DNA of 64,000 bases, from positions 62,001 to 126,000 of the forward strand of contig NZ_OX336253.1 of NCBI RefSeq assembly GCF_946902045.1. Direction: 5' to 3'. Of the stretch, positions 54,674 through 63,584 are shown piece by piece (position 1 is the first letter of the stretch; each line of letters begins with the position of its first letter). The notes beneath the pieces are model-generated. The model saw only the letters and a program-made list of their open reading frames with translations. It was not told where the DNA came from and did no database searches. The stretch comes from Neisseria sp. Marseille-Q5346. GTDB taxonomy: Bacteria; Pseudomonadota; Gammaproteobacteria; Burkholderiales; Neisseriaceae. The position numbers were made by a program, and so were the translations under genes.

Positions 54674-56527
54674 ATGTTCCATATTGTTGAAAAATATAAA
54701 ACACCCGCCCAGATTGTTTTAGGTATCATCGGTCTGACCTTTATCGGATTCGGTGCCAATAATTTGTCTTCGCCGGGTTCTGATTACATTGTCAAAGTCG
54801 GGGATGAGAAAGTCAGCGAACACGCTTTACAGATTGCGATACAAAACGAGCAGGCTGCCGGCAATAATGCGCCTTCGCGTGATGCGGTATTCCAATCGTT
54901 ATTGCAACGTGCTTATCTGAAGCAGGGTGCCAAGCTGATGGGCATCGCTGTGTCTCAGGAACAAATCAAGCAAGTTATTGTGGATGATCCGAATTTCCAT
55001 GATGCTTCCGGTAAATTCAGCCAGGATTTGCTCAAGAAATATTTGGATCAACGCAGGATGACCGAGGATCAGTTCGTTGAAGATATCCGCGAACAGTTCC
55101 AGTTGCAAAATCTGTTGAATTTGGTGCAAAACGGCGCTTTGGTCAGCGATGCGCAAGCGCGTCAATTGATTAACCTGACTCAAGCAACGCGTACCATCCG
55201 TTCATTTACGTTCAGCCCTGAAGCATTTGCGGCACAAGTCAAAGTAGATGATGCGGCTTTGCAAAAATATTATGAAGCGCATAAGAAAGATTACTTGATT
55301 CCTCAAGCCGTTAAGCTGGAATATGTGGCTTTGAGCATCAAAGATTTGGCTGACAAGCAAACCGTCAGTGCGGAAGAAGTCCAAAAAGCTTACGACAGCA
55401 AAAGCGTAGATTTGTCGCCAAGAGCCGAAATTGCGCATATTTTTATTCCGGTCATGCCTAACGGAGATGAAGCAAGCAATGCGGAAATTAAAGCCGAAGT
55501 GGACAAAATGGCTGCGGAGCTTAAAGCACATCCGGATTCGTTTGCCGAGCTGGCGGCCAAGTATTCCAAAGACTTGTCCAGCAGCAATAAAGGCGGCAAC
55601 TTGGGCTATCTGAGCAAAAGCGGCGGCAGCGGCTTCGGGCCGGAATTTGATAAAGCGGCATTTGCATTGGGCAAAGGCGAAGTCAGCGATACCGTTAAAT
55701 CGTCTTTGGGTTATCACGTCATTAAAGTTTTGAATGTCGAAGCTGAGCCGACTTTGGAACAAGCCAAAGCGCGTATCGAAGCAGCCTTGAAACTGAAAAA
55801 AGCGGCTTCTGCCTTTAATGCCGCTAAAGAAAAACTGGGTGAAGATACCTTCAATGATCCGTCTTCTCTGGCAAAAGCAGCCGCCAATTCAGGTTTGAAA
55901 GTAGAAAGCCTGGATGAATGGGTGACCAAAGCGGGTGCGAAGGAAGCCGGCTTGCCTGAAGCATTGATTAATGCCGCGTTTAGTGATGATGTACTGAAGA
56001 AAAAACACAATTCTGAAGTGATCGCCATCAACAACGATACTGTTTGGGTCATTCGTGCGAAAGAAGTGCGCGAAGAGAAAATCGCACCATTTGCGGAAGT
56101 CAAAGACAATGTCCGTGCAGCATATCAGCGCTCTGAAGCCGCCAAACTGGCAGAGAAAAAAGCCCAGGAAACTTTGGCCGCATTGAAAGCCGGTAAAGCT
56201 GCCGATGTTCAATGGTCACCTGTTTCTCAATTGAGCGCGCAAGATGCACGTAAAACCATGTCTCCGGAGGCTTATGCGGCTTTGCTGAAAGCGCGTCCTG
56301 TCGGCGGCAAACCTGCGTATACATTGTTGGAAGGTATGCCTGCGCCGGTAATTATGGAAGTTCAGAGTGTTTCTGCTCCTGAAAATGCCGATTCACAGAT
56401 TCCGGCTGCTAAACAGGCTTTGGTTCAGCAGCTTTCTGCCAATGTTTTCGATGCCTTGCTCCAGTATTTGGGTAAGAAAATCGATCGTACGCAAGGTGCA
56501 CAACAAGTTAATAATGCTGCCGAATAA
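54674..56527 (+). CDS. ppiD: Peptidyl-prolyl isomerase/chaperone PpiD
   Basis: Periplasmic folding factor anchored by one N-terminal helix (APAQIVLGIIGLTFIGFGANN-like, about residues 12-30). A SurA-like chaperone region follows, then a parvulin domain near residues 250-350 (RAEIAHIFIPV; SFAELAAKYSKDLSSSNKGGNLGYL; GYHVIKVL), then C-terminal chaperone segments. The 617-residue length is normal. It helps outer-membrane proteins leave the Sec translocon. Confidence 0.93.
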   Translation: MFHIVEKYKTPAQIVLGIIGLTFIGFGANNLSSPGSDYIVKVGDEKVSEHALQIAIQNEQAAGNNAPSRDAVFQSLLQRAYLKQGAKLMGIAVSQEQIKQVIVDDPNFHDASGKFSQDLLKKYLDQRRMTEDQFVEDIREQFQLQNLLNLVQNGALVSDAQARQLINLTQATRTIRSFTFSPEAFAAQVKVDDAALQKYYEAHKKDYLIPQAVKLEYVALSIKDLADKQTVSAEEVQKAYDSKSVDLSPRAEIAHIFIPVMPNGDEASNAEIKAEVDKMAAELKAHPDSFAELAAKYSKDLSSSNKGGNLGYLSKSGGSGFGPEFDKAAFALGKGEVSDTVKSSLGYHVIKVLNVEAEPTLEQAKARIEAALKLKKAASAFNAAKEKLGEDTFNDPSSLAKAAANSGLKVESLDEWVTKAGAKEAGLPEALINAAFSDDVLKKKHNSEVIAINNDTVWVIRAKEVREEKIAPFAEVKDNVRAAYQRSEAAKLAEKKAQETLAALKAGKAADVQWSPVSQLSAQDARKTMSPEAYAALLKARPVGGKPAYTLLEGMPAPVIMEVQSVSAPENADSQIPAAKQALVQQLSANVFDALLQYLGKKIDRTQGAQQVNNAAE

Positions 56528-56594
56528 GCAGAATATTAGAGTAGGGCAGCCGGATGAATTCCGGCTGTTTTCTTATTTTTAGCTATCTTTTAAA

Positions 56595-56606
56595 AGGCCG
56601 TCTGAA
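56595..56606 (+). repeat. DUS in the recR ribosome-binding region
   Basis: AGGCCGTCTGAA ends four bases before the recR ATG and occupies the place of the Shine-Dalgarno sequence. Only an AAAAGG overlapping its left end is purine-rich, at long spacing. Confidence 0.85.
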
Positions 56607-56609
56607 ATC

Positions 56610-57215
56610 ATGAGTAAAAATCCTGATGCCTTTGTCCGCTTGATTAATGCATTAAAAATTCTGCCCAATGTCGGCCCGAAATCCGCACAACGTATGGCTT
56701 ACCAGCTTTTACAGTACAAACGCGAAGAGGCTCAGGAATTAGTGGACGCTTTGCAATTTGCTTTGAGGCAGGTGCAGCATTGTCGGCTATGTAACACATT
56801 TTGCGAAGGCGATTTGTGTGAAATTTGCGCAGACGAAAAACGCGATAAAAGCCGTTTGATGATTGTGCATATGCCGGCGGATGTCTCCAGCATGGAGGCG
56901 GCCAATTGCCATGATGGCCTGTATTTTGTTTTGATGGGGCAAGTCAGCCCGGCGCAGGGGATGGATATTTCGGCAGTGGCATTAGATAAGCTGGTTGCCC
57001 GTTTGCAGGCGAGTGATATTGAGGAAATCATCATTGCCACCAACTTCACAGCAGAAGGCGATGCAACAGCGTATGTATTGGCGGAATTGTTTAAAAATCT
57101 TCCTTATAAAGTCAGCCGATTGGCAAGGGGAATTCCTTTGGGCGGCGAGATGGAATATGTGGATGCCGGTACTTTGGCACAGGCTGTTTACGATAGAAGA
57201 AATATCCAATCTTAA
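56610..57215 (+). CDS. recR: Recombination mediator RecR
   Basis: Works with RecO/RecF to load RecA at gaps. The 201-residue protein has a helix-hairpin-helix (INALKILPNVGPKSAQRMAY), the zinc finger CRLCNTFCEGDLCEIC and a Toprim domain (LMIVHMPADVSSMEAANC). It has normal length. No dnaX or ybaB gene precedes it, unlike in many bacteria. Confidence 0.96.
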   Translation: MSKNPDAFVRLINALKILPNVGPKSAQRMAYQLLQYKREEAQELVDALQFALRQVQHCRLCNTFCEGDLCEICADEKRDKSRLMIVHMPADVSSMEAANCHDGLYFVLMGQVSPAQGMDISAVALDKLVARLQASDIEEIIIATNFTAEGDATAYVLAELFKNLPYKVSRLARGIPLGGEMEYVDAGTLAQAVYDRRNIQS

Positions 57216-57228
57216 ATGCCAATATAAA

Positions 57229-57260
57229 AAGGCCGTCTGAATGTTTTTCAGACGGCCTTT
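57229..57260. terminator. DUS terminator between recR and small exported gene
   Basis: Inverted AG-DUS pair with T4, placed between converging genes. Confidence 0.88.
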
Positions 57261-57277
57261 TCATTGATGAAATCAGA

Positions 57278-57565
57278 TTATTTGCAGCTCACGCCTTGAA
57301 TTTGAGGCGTATCGCCGTTGCCGACTTTGAATGCGCATTTGGTTGCGCTGCTGCCGGATACGGTAACAACACCGTTTCCGCTGTTGAGGCTGACAGGTTC
57401 TTTTACGCCCATGCCGACAGCAGTGGCTGCCAGTTTTTGAACATCGGCGTCGGAGTAAGCGGTATTGTTTGAACTGATTTTGATTTCTTTGGCGGCATAT
57501 GCATTGAAGCTGAATGACAAACCTACAGCTACGGATACGAGGGCCAAGAATTTTTTGCTGTTCAT
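57278..57565 (-). CDS. Small exported protein, unknown
   Basis: A 95-residue protein with a clear cleavable signal peptide (LALVSVAVGLSFSFNAYAA). The mature part of about 70 residues has two cysteines (TKCAFKVG and GVSCK at the C-terminus) likely joined as a disulfide, and short alternating strands. I do not recognise a family. AAGGAAATAC precedes the start. It is a monocistronic gene converging with recR. Confidence 0.7.
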   Translation of the reverse strand: MNSKKFLALVSVAVGLSFSFNAYAAKEIKISSNNTAYSDADVQKLAATAVGMGVKEPVSLNSGNGVVTVSGSSATKCAFKVGNGDTPQIQGVSCK

Positions 57566-57779
57566 TAGTGTATTTCCTTTTTGATGGTGACAAAGTGTGT
57601 CACAGCTTCAGAATAAGGGCGATTGGCCGATTGTGCAAGTTTTTCGGCGGAATTTACGGGAAGATACATGGTTTTACATACACTTTATCCCTGAATGCTA
57701 CATCAGTCGGGCAATCGGACGACCTGTCGGTTTTACGGTACAATAAGCCTTTTTTGACAAACGAATGAGGCATTTTTGA

Positions 57780-59030
57780 ATGGCTTCTTTAGAAACTTGG
57801 ATAGGCCTGCGCTATTTGCGTGCGAAAAAACGCAATGGCTTTATGTCATTTATTACCATGATTTCAATCGCCGGTATCGCCTTGGGCGTAACGGCACTGA
57901 TTGTGGTGCTATCAGTGATGAACGGATTTCAGAAAGAGATACGCGGCCAATTGTTGAACGTCGCACCTCATGCGGAAATCGGCTATTACGATGTCGGCAG
58001 TGCGCCGGGTTGGCAGAATTTGCGCGAATTTGTAAAAGGCAAAAAGGAAGTATTGGCCAGCGCGCCTTATGTTTCCGATCAGGCTTTGCTTGCTAATGCC
58101 GGGGAAGTGCGCGGTGTACAAATACGCGGTATTTTGCCGTCTGAAGAAAAAAATGTCGTTGATTACGGCAAGGATATGCCGGCCGGCAGTTTCGACGATT
58201 TGAAGCCGGGCGAATTTGATATTATTTTGGGTCAAGGGCTTGCTGAGGCATTGGGCACGGAGATTGGCGGCAAGGTTACAGTGATTACGCCAGAGGGTAA
58301 TGTTACTCCTGCCGGCGTAGTGCCACGCTTGAAGCAGTTTAATGTAGTCGGTGTGGTAAAAACAGGTGTTTATGAGGTTGATAATACCTTGGCCATGACG
58401 CATATCAAGGATGCGCAAGTCTTGTATCGACTGGGTGAAAATGTCGGTGGGCTGCGTTTGCGGTTGGCTGATCCTCAGAATGCACCATCTTTCATAGCTA
58501 AGTTGATTCCTGATGCTAAAAAAGATGAGGTGTGGGTGCGCGACTGGACGTTTAACAACCGCAGCTATTTTGAAGCTGTTGAGTTGGAAAAACGCATGAT
58601 GTTTATCATTTTGACATTGATTATCGCGGTTGCTGCGTTTAACCTCGTCTCTTCTTTGGTAATGGCGGTAACGGAAAAACAAGCCGATATTGCGATTTTG
58701 CGCACTTTGGGTTTGTCCCCGGGCGGCGTCATGAAGATTTTCTTGGTACAGGGCGCTTTTGCGGGGTTCTTTGGTACGCTTGTTGGTGTCGTATGCGGTG
58801 TATTGCTGGGTTGGAATGTCGGCAAGATTGTCACGTTTTTTGAAGACCTGTTTGGCGTGCATTTGATTAACTCACAGGTTTATTTCATCGATTACCTGCC
58901 TAGCGATGTGAATTTAAAGGACGTCGCCGTTATTGCCTGCATTTCGCTTGGTTTGGCATTTATTGCCACACTGTATCCGAGCTGGCGTGCAGCAAAAACC
59001 CAACCTGCGGAGGCTTTGCGCTATGAGTAA
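57780..59030 (+). CDS. lolC: Lipoprotein-releasing ABC transporter permease (LolC/E)
   Basis: Inner-membrane permease of 416 residues that extracts lipoproteins for LolA. Four transmembrane helices are visible: one near residues 22-45 ([19 protein letters not shown]) and three in the C-terminal FtsX region ([20 protein letters not shown], a central pair, and [18 protein letters not shown]). The large periplasmic domain lies between them. lolD overlaps its stop by eight bases. Only one permease gene is present, suggesting a homodimeric LolF-type arrangement as reported for some bacteria. A DUS core at about 58138 is read as PSE. Confidence 0.93.
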   Translation: MASLETWIGLRYLRAKKRNGFMSFITMISIAGIALGVTALIVVLSVMNGFQKEIRGQLLNVAPHAEIGYYDVGSAPGWQNLREFVKGKKEVLASAPYVSDQALLANAGEVRGVQIRGILPSEEKNVVDYGKDMPAGSFDDLKPGEFDIILGQGLAEALGTEIGGKVTVITPEGNVTPAGVVPRLKQFNVVGVVKTGVYEVDNTLAMTHIKDAQVLYRLGENVGGLRLRLADPQNAPSFIAKLIPDAKKDEVWVRDWTFNNRSYFEAVELEKRMMFIILTLIIAVAAFNLVSSLVMAVTEKQADIAILRTLGLSPGGVMKIFLVQGAFAGFFGTLVGVVCGVLLGWNVGKIVTFFEDLFGVHLINSQVYFIDYLPSDVNLKDVAVIACISLGLAFIATLYPSWRAAKTQPAEALRYE

Positions 59031-59706
59031 GATAATTTTGAAATGTATCGGCGTTGGCAAAAGTTATAATGATGGCGCATTGAATGTACAAGTGTTGAAT
59101 TATTTAGATTTTGAAGTTGCCGAAGCGGAAAGCGTGAGTATTATTGGTTCATCAGGCAGCGGTAAATCCACATTGCTGCACCTTCTTGGTGGCTTGGATA
59201 TGCCGTCTGAAGGCAAGGTAATACTGATGGATCAGGATTTGGGCGGTTTGAGCCAAAAACAGTTGGGCGAATTGCGCAACCGTTATTTGGGCTTTGTGTA
59301 TCAATTCCACCATCTATTGCCTGAGTTTTCTGCTTTGGAAAATGTCATGATGCCGCTTTTAATCGGCAAAATGCCCAAGGCGATGGCTGAGGAGAAGGCT
59401 GTCAAGATGCTGAAGAAGGTTGGCTTGGACAAGCGTATGCTGCACCGTCCGAGTGAACTTTCCGGCGGCGAGCGTCAACGTGCGGCGATTGCCCGTGCTT
59501 TGGTTAATGAGCCGAAATGCCTGTTGGCAGATGAGCCGACGGGGAACCTTGACCGTAAAAATGCGCAAAATGTGCTGGACATGATGCTGGATTTGAAACG
59601 CGAATTGAACACCAGCCTGATTGTGGTGACCCATGATGACGAGCTGGCTGAGCGTTTCGACCGGGTAATGACCATGAAAGACGGCAGCCTGCAAGTGCTG
59701 CAATAA
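59023..59706 (+). CDS. lolD: Lipoprotein-releasing ABC transporter ATPase LolD
   Basis: ATPase of 227 residues powering lipoprotein release. Walker [11 protein letters not shown], the Q-loop [16 protein letters not shown], signature [15 protein letters not shown] and Walker [12 protein letters not shown] are all present. The frame is open from 58933, but the ATG at 59023, preceded by GGAGG and overlapping the lolC stop, is the natural start. An AT-dialect DUS at 59200-59211 lies inside the gene and is read as PSE. Confidence 0.95.
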   Translation: MSKIILKCIGVGKSYNDGALNVQVLNYLDFEVAEAESVSIIGSSGSGKSTLLHLLGGLDMPSEGKVILMDQDLGGLSQKQLGELRNRYLGFVYQFHHLLPEFSALENVMMPLLIGKMPKAMAEEKAVKMLKKVGLDKRMLHRPSELSGGERQRAAIARALVNEPKCLLADEPTGNLDRKNAQNVLDMMLDLKRELNTSLIVVTHDDELAERFDRVMTMKDGSLQVLQ

Positions 59707-59751
59707 GGTTATTATTTCAGGCAAATATTTTATGCTTTGAACGGTATAATA

Positions 59752-59807
59752 GAGGCCGTCTGAAAAATAGGTTTTCATTTATGGAAACACTGTTTTTCAG
59801 ACGACCT
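59752..59807. repeat. Mixed-dialect DUS pair between lolD and recD
   Basis: The left copy is AGGCCGTCTGAA (59752-59763). The right copy is TTCAGACGACCT (59796-59807), the complement of the mucosa-type AGGTCGTCTGAA. The loop is 32 bases, so termination is doubtful. Confidence 0.8.
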
Positions 59808-59837
59808 TTCTTTTTCCGTATCAATCAAGCTTGAGCC

Positions 59838-61601
59838 ATGAATCCGACCGACTCCATCCTTTCCTCTGCCGCAGATGCGGCCATAGCTTTTTTCCGCCGC
59901 CACGAAGTACAGGGCGCATCCGTTATTGAACCTTATGTGGTTCGACTGTTTGCAGCCTTGCAAAACGGGCATTCGTTTATTTACTTGGATAAAGCGGATG
60001 TCGATGCCTTAAGCAACTTGCCGAATTTGGTCGGCAATGCGGATAAACCGCTTATCCTGCAAGGCCGGAAATTGTTTTTAGGGCGGATGTGGCAGTTGGA
60101 GCATGATTTGGCTGTTGAAATCAAACGGCTGGCAACTGCCGAGGCGGAAGAAGTGAATTTCATGGCGGCTTCAAAAAGCCTGAGCGACTGGTTTGATACT
60201 AAAGACAGCAAAGAGCAACGGGATGCTGCGGCTTTGGCTTTGCTGCAAAACTTTATGCTGATTACCGGCGGGCCGGGTACGGGTAAGACGACGACCGTAG
60301 CAAAGCTTTTGGGTCTGATTTGTAATAACAGTACGAAGCTGCCCCGTATCGCTTTGGCGGCGCCGACGGGCAAAGCGGCTGCGCATATGGCACGGGCCTT
60401 ACAGCGTGCTTTGGACGGTTTTGGTTTGTCTCCGAGCATTAAAGCGCATTTGGAAAATTTGGAAGGGCAGACTGTCCATCGATTGTTGAAACTGCGGCCG
60501 CCACAAATGCGCCCTGCGTTCAATCATGAATATCCGCTTGCTTTGGATGTTTTGGTGGTGGATGAGGCATCAATGTTGGATTTGCCGCTGGTGTTGGATT
60601 TATTGCGTGCCGTGCCGACTGGCTGTCGTCTGGTGTTGCTTGGCGATGAAAACCAGTTGCCGTCGGTTGGCTTGGGAGCCGTATTGGCGGCATTATCGCG
60701 TCCGACGGCTTTGGATAAAGAAACTGCTGAGAAGTTGGAAGTGTACCTGCCCGATCATGGCTTTGAGATTAAAGGGCAGCCACAGGCTTTATCGCAAAAC
60801 AATGCCAAATTGACGTTCAGCCACCGTTTTGGTGCAGACAGCGGTATCGGCTGTTTGGCAAGGGCGGTGGTGTCCGGGGAAAAGCAAACTGCGGTCGAAC
60901 AGTTTGACAAGTTCCCCAAAGAATTGGAAATGAAATCAGGCCGTCTGAAAGAACAGGTTGCTTTGTTGTATCAAAAGCAACAGGATTATTGGCAGGCTGT
61001 GGCAGAAGATAATGTTGCACTCGCTTATGGTCATGCTGCCGATGTGGTGGTATTGGCGGCTTGGCGGCAGGATGCGGATGATTTGAATCAGGCTTATCAA
61101 GAATACTTGCAACGACAAGGCAAGGTTTCGGGCGAAACGCCTTGGTTTGCCGGACAAATCATCATGATTACCCACAATGATTACATGCTGGAAGTGTTTA
61201 ACGGCGACATCGGTCTGATTATGAAAGATGAAGAATCGTTGAATGGCTTGTCTGCCTATTTTCTTGAGAAAGGTGGATTCAAAAAAATTGCCATCAGCCG
61301 TTTGCCCGATTTTGAATCGGCTTTTGCCATGACGGTGCATAAGAGCCAAGGTTCGGAATATCGGGAGGTATGGCTGTTGCCCCCGTCAGTGCCTGCAACG
61401 ACGGAAAGCGAAGAGGAAGCCAGAGGTTTGGATAAGGCTTTGCTTTACACGGCCATTACCCGTGCGCGTGAACGTTTTGTGTTTTGGGGAAATGCGGAGG
61501 AATTGTGTCAGGCTGTGGGATGCCATCAAAAACGCAGGACGGCATTGGCCGATGCCTTGAAATGGCAGTTTGAACAGCCTGATGAGCAGGCTTCCGTTTG
61601 A
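59838..61601 (+). CDS. recD: Exodeoxyribonuclease V alpha subunit
   Basis: 5'-3' helicase subunit of RecBCD, 587 residues, superfamily 1B. Walker A MLITGGPGTGKTTTVAKL lies near residue 140; VLVVDEASMLDLPL, LLGDENQLPSVGLGAVL and the C-terminal AMTVHKSQGSEY and YTAITRARER motifs follow in order. recB and recC are not adjacent, unlike in E. coli. A DUS at 60938-60949 is read as GRLK. Confidence 0.95.
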   Translation: MNPTDSILSSAADAAIAFFRRHEVQGASVIEPYVVRLFAALQNGHSFIYLDKADVDALSNLPNLVGNADKPLILQGRKLFLGRMWQLEHDLAVEIKRLATAEAEEVNFMAASKSLSDWFDTKDSKEQRDAAALALLQNFMLITGGPGTGKTTTVAKLLGLICNNSTKLPRIALAAPTGKAAAHMARALQRALDGFGLSPSIKAHLENLEGQTVHRLLKLRPPQMRPAFNHEYPLALDVLVVDEASMLDLPLVLDLLRAVPTGCRLVLLGDENQLPSVGLGAVLAALSRPTALDKETAEKLEVYLPDHGFEIKGQPQALSQNNAKLTFSHRFGADSGIGCLARAVVSGEKQTAVEQFDKFPKELEMKSGRLKEQVALLYQKQQDYWQAVAEDNVALAYGHAADVVVLAAWRQDADDLNQAYQEYLQRQGKVSGETPWFAGQIIMITHNDYMLEVFNGDIGLIMKDEESLNGLSAYFLEKGGFKKIAISRLPDFESAFAMTVHKSQGSEYREVWLLPPSVPATTESEEEARGLDKALLYTAITRARERFVFWGNAEELCQAVGCHQKRRTALADALKWQFEQPDEQASV

Positions 61602-61611
61602 CCTGAATCAA

Positions 61612-61623
61612 GAGGCCGTCTGA
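61612..61623 (+). repeat. Single DUS after recD
   Basis: One AGGCCGTCTGAA copy ten bases after the recD stop, without a partner arm. Confidence 0.88.
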
Positions 61624-61778
61624 AAGAGGATAAAGCGTTTAAATCTGCTTGACTGATTACACTAATTTACATACGATAAAAATAATTAGTAAATAAAATG
61701 AATAATTTATACGAAATTCATAATTTTGTACGCTTTATCGAATACTTCACTTTCAATACCTTCTTTTGGAGAGTCGGC

Positions 61779-62897
61779 ATGAAATTTCAAACCAAACTGA
61801 TTGCAACCTGTATTTTATTGGCTTCATCGTCTTATTCATTGGCAGAAAATGCTGATGGCGGACGTGATGCGGCGGCTTTGGCTACCACCAACGATTATGT
61901 CAATTCCGGCAGTATTATTCGCAAAGATGATGATAAAATCGGTATTTTCAATGATTTGTTGACTGTGAATGGTGGTTTGCGCGTACGTGCGGATACCAAA
62001 GACATCAATGCCAACAACAGCGGCATCAATCCTACGCCTGAAGATACCAATGCCAACTTTAATGCGGAGTTTTGGTTGCGCGCGAAACTGTACAAAGACT
62101 GGAAATTGGTTGCGCAAATCGAGCCGAATATCGATTTGGAAACCGGTAAGTTCAACGGCGATCATGATGTGCCGGTCAATAAACTGTATGCCGAAGGCAC
62201 TTTGTACAACAACATTAAAGCGCGTGTCGGTAAATTTGGCGCGTTCTCTTCATACGGTCGCGTATGGGATACTGAAGTAACCGGCGGCGAAATCTTCTTC
62301 GACAATAAAACCCTGCCTACTAAAATCTATGCAGGCCGCCGTACTGGCAATCTGAACGACAACGCATGGGGCATTGGCGGCCGCCGCAGACATTTTGCCG
62401 CGGTGCAAAGCATGTTGCCTGTGAATGAGAATATCAACGTCGGCGCAACCGTCAGCTACATGAAAGACATCGATGTACGTGGTGCGAAGAAAAATGCGGT
62501 CTTCGGAGAAATCGGTACGGACATCAAATTTAATGACGATTGGCATTGGATGGCCGCAGTCAGCAAGTCCAATATCAAAGCCTATAATGATGCCGGACAA
62601 AAAATCAAAAATGACGGAGTGTTCACTGAAGTGCGCTATAAATCAGCCGACTGGAACGTCCGCAATTCTTACGACGTATTCTTGAACTACCGCCGTGTCG
62701 GTTCGTTGTCCGGTGTCTCTTCTGTTGAGGATTACAGCAAAAACGTCCAAGGCGTGCAAATCGGTGCGACCTATATTCCTTGGAAAAACTGGAAACTCAA
62801 AGGCTTCTATTTGGCCGGCAAACAGGTTACGCCTACTGTCGGCACGTATAAGCAGGACGTAAACGTTATTCGTGGTCAGTTAGAATATAAATTTTAA
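61779..62897 (+). CDS. Putative outer-membrane porin
   Basis: Exported protein of about 372 residues. It has a signal peptide (MKFQTKLIATCILLASSSYS) and a series of amphipathic strands (NAEFWLRAKLYKDWKLVAQIE, KARVGKFGAFSSYGRVWD, INVGATVSYM). The C-terminal LEYKF ends in Phe as Bam substrates do. It fits the putative porin (Por_4-like/DUF3138-like) type, not PorA/PorB. Substrate unknown. The frame is open from 61698; the ATG at 61779 is preferred because GGAG lies upstream and the signal peptide starts there. Confidence 0.78.
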   Translation: MKFQTKLIATCILLASSSYSLAENADGGRDAAALATTNDYVNSGSIIRKDDDKIGIFNDLLTVNGGLRVRADTKDINANNSGINPTPEDTNANFNAEFWLRAKLYKDWKLVAQIEPNIDLETGKFNGDHDVPVNKLYAEGTLYNNIKARVGKFGAFSSYGRVWDTEVTGGEIFFDNKTLPTKIYAGRRTGNLNDNAWGIGGRRRHFAAVQSMLPVNENINVGATVSYMKDIDVRGAKKNAVFGEIGTDIKFNDDWHWMAAVSKSNIKAYNDAGQKIKNDGVFTEVRYKSADWNVRNSYDVFLNYRRVGSLSGVSSVEDYSKNVQGVQIGATYIPWKNWKLKGFYLAGKQVTPTVGTYKQDVNVIRGQLEYKF

Positions 62898-62910
62898 TCA
62901 TCACAAATAA

Positions 62911-62941
62911 AAAACAGGCAGGATGTCCTGCCTGTTTTTAG
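62911..62941 (+). terminator. Intrinsic terminator after porin gene
   Basis: AACAGGCAGGA and its complement with a two-base loop followed by five T residues; not DUS-derived. Confidence 0.92.
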
Positions 62942-62978
62942 TTTTCAGACGGCCGCCTGAAACAATGGATGAAACGCT

Positions 62979-63380
62979 TTACCAGCTATCTCGCTTCATA
63001 CGGTCAAGCTGACGGCGGTCGCGTTTGGTTGGGCGTCCGTCCGGATAAGCGGCACTGATGCGGCTGGCTTGGTCGAGCTGTTTTTGAGCTTCGCGTTCGG
63101 CAGCCGTTTTCATGTCTTCTTCGTAGAGTAAACGCGCTTCCGGTGCCGGTCGGCGTTGATGATTGAGCGCGGCAACTTTGAATTTGTAGGGAAGGGAGTT
63201 CAAAGTCATATCGATGGTGTCGCCGGCAGAAATATTTTTGCTGTTTTTCACCTTCGAGCCGTTTACCAAAACCCTGCCCAGCTCAATATGTTTTTGTGCC
63301 AGCGCGCGGGTCTTGAAAAAGCGCGCGGCCCACAGCCATTTGTCCAAGCGCATGGACGAATTGTCATGATCGTTTTTCAT
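62979..63380 (-). CDS. hslR: S4-domain RNA-binding heat-shock protein (Hsp15-like)
   Basis: Protein of 133 residues with an N-terminal S4 domain (SMRLDKWLWAARFFKTRALAQKHIELGRVLVNG) and a basic C-terminal tail (GRPTKRDRRQLDRMKRD). This matches Hsp15, which binds stalled 50S subunits carrying nascent chains and helps recycle them. The start and length are typical. Confidence 0.92.
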   Translation of the reverse strand: MKNDHDNSSMRLDKWLWAARFFKTRALAQKHIELGRVLVNGSKVKNSKNISAGDTIDMTLNSLPYKFKVAALNHQRRPAPEARLLYEEDMKTAAEREAQKQLDQASRISAAYPDGRPTKRDRRQLDRMKRDSW

Positions 63381-63470
63381 AGCCTGTTTGAAATGATTGA
63401 ACTGAATTGAAGTTTATCATAAGATACGGCACTTCATTCGTTTAGTGCAGATATACTATTTCTTTGTTAA

Positions 63471-63482
63471 AGGCCGTCTGAA
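63471..63482 (+). repeat. Single DUS upstream of accA
   Basis: AGGCCGTCTGAA in the divergent hslR-accA gap. Confidence 0.88.
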
Positions 63483-63584
63483 AGATTTTTTATTGCAAAA
63501 GATGGCAGTTTCCCTTTGAGAAATGCTGTCAAATACGCCTGATTAGCGTATCATGTCAGCAACCGTTACCGAGAGCTTTGTTTT

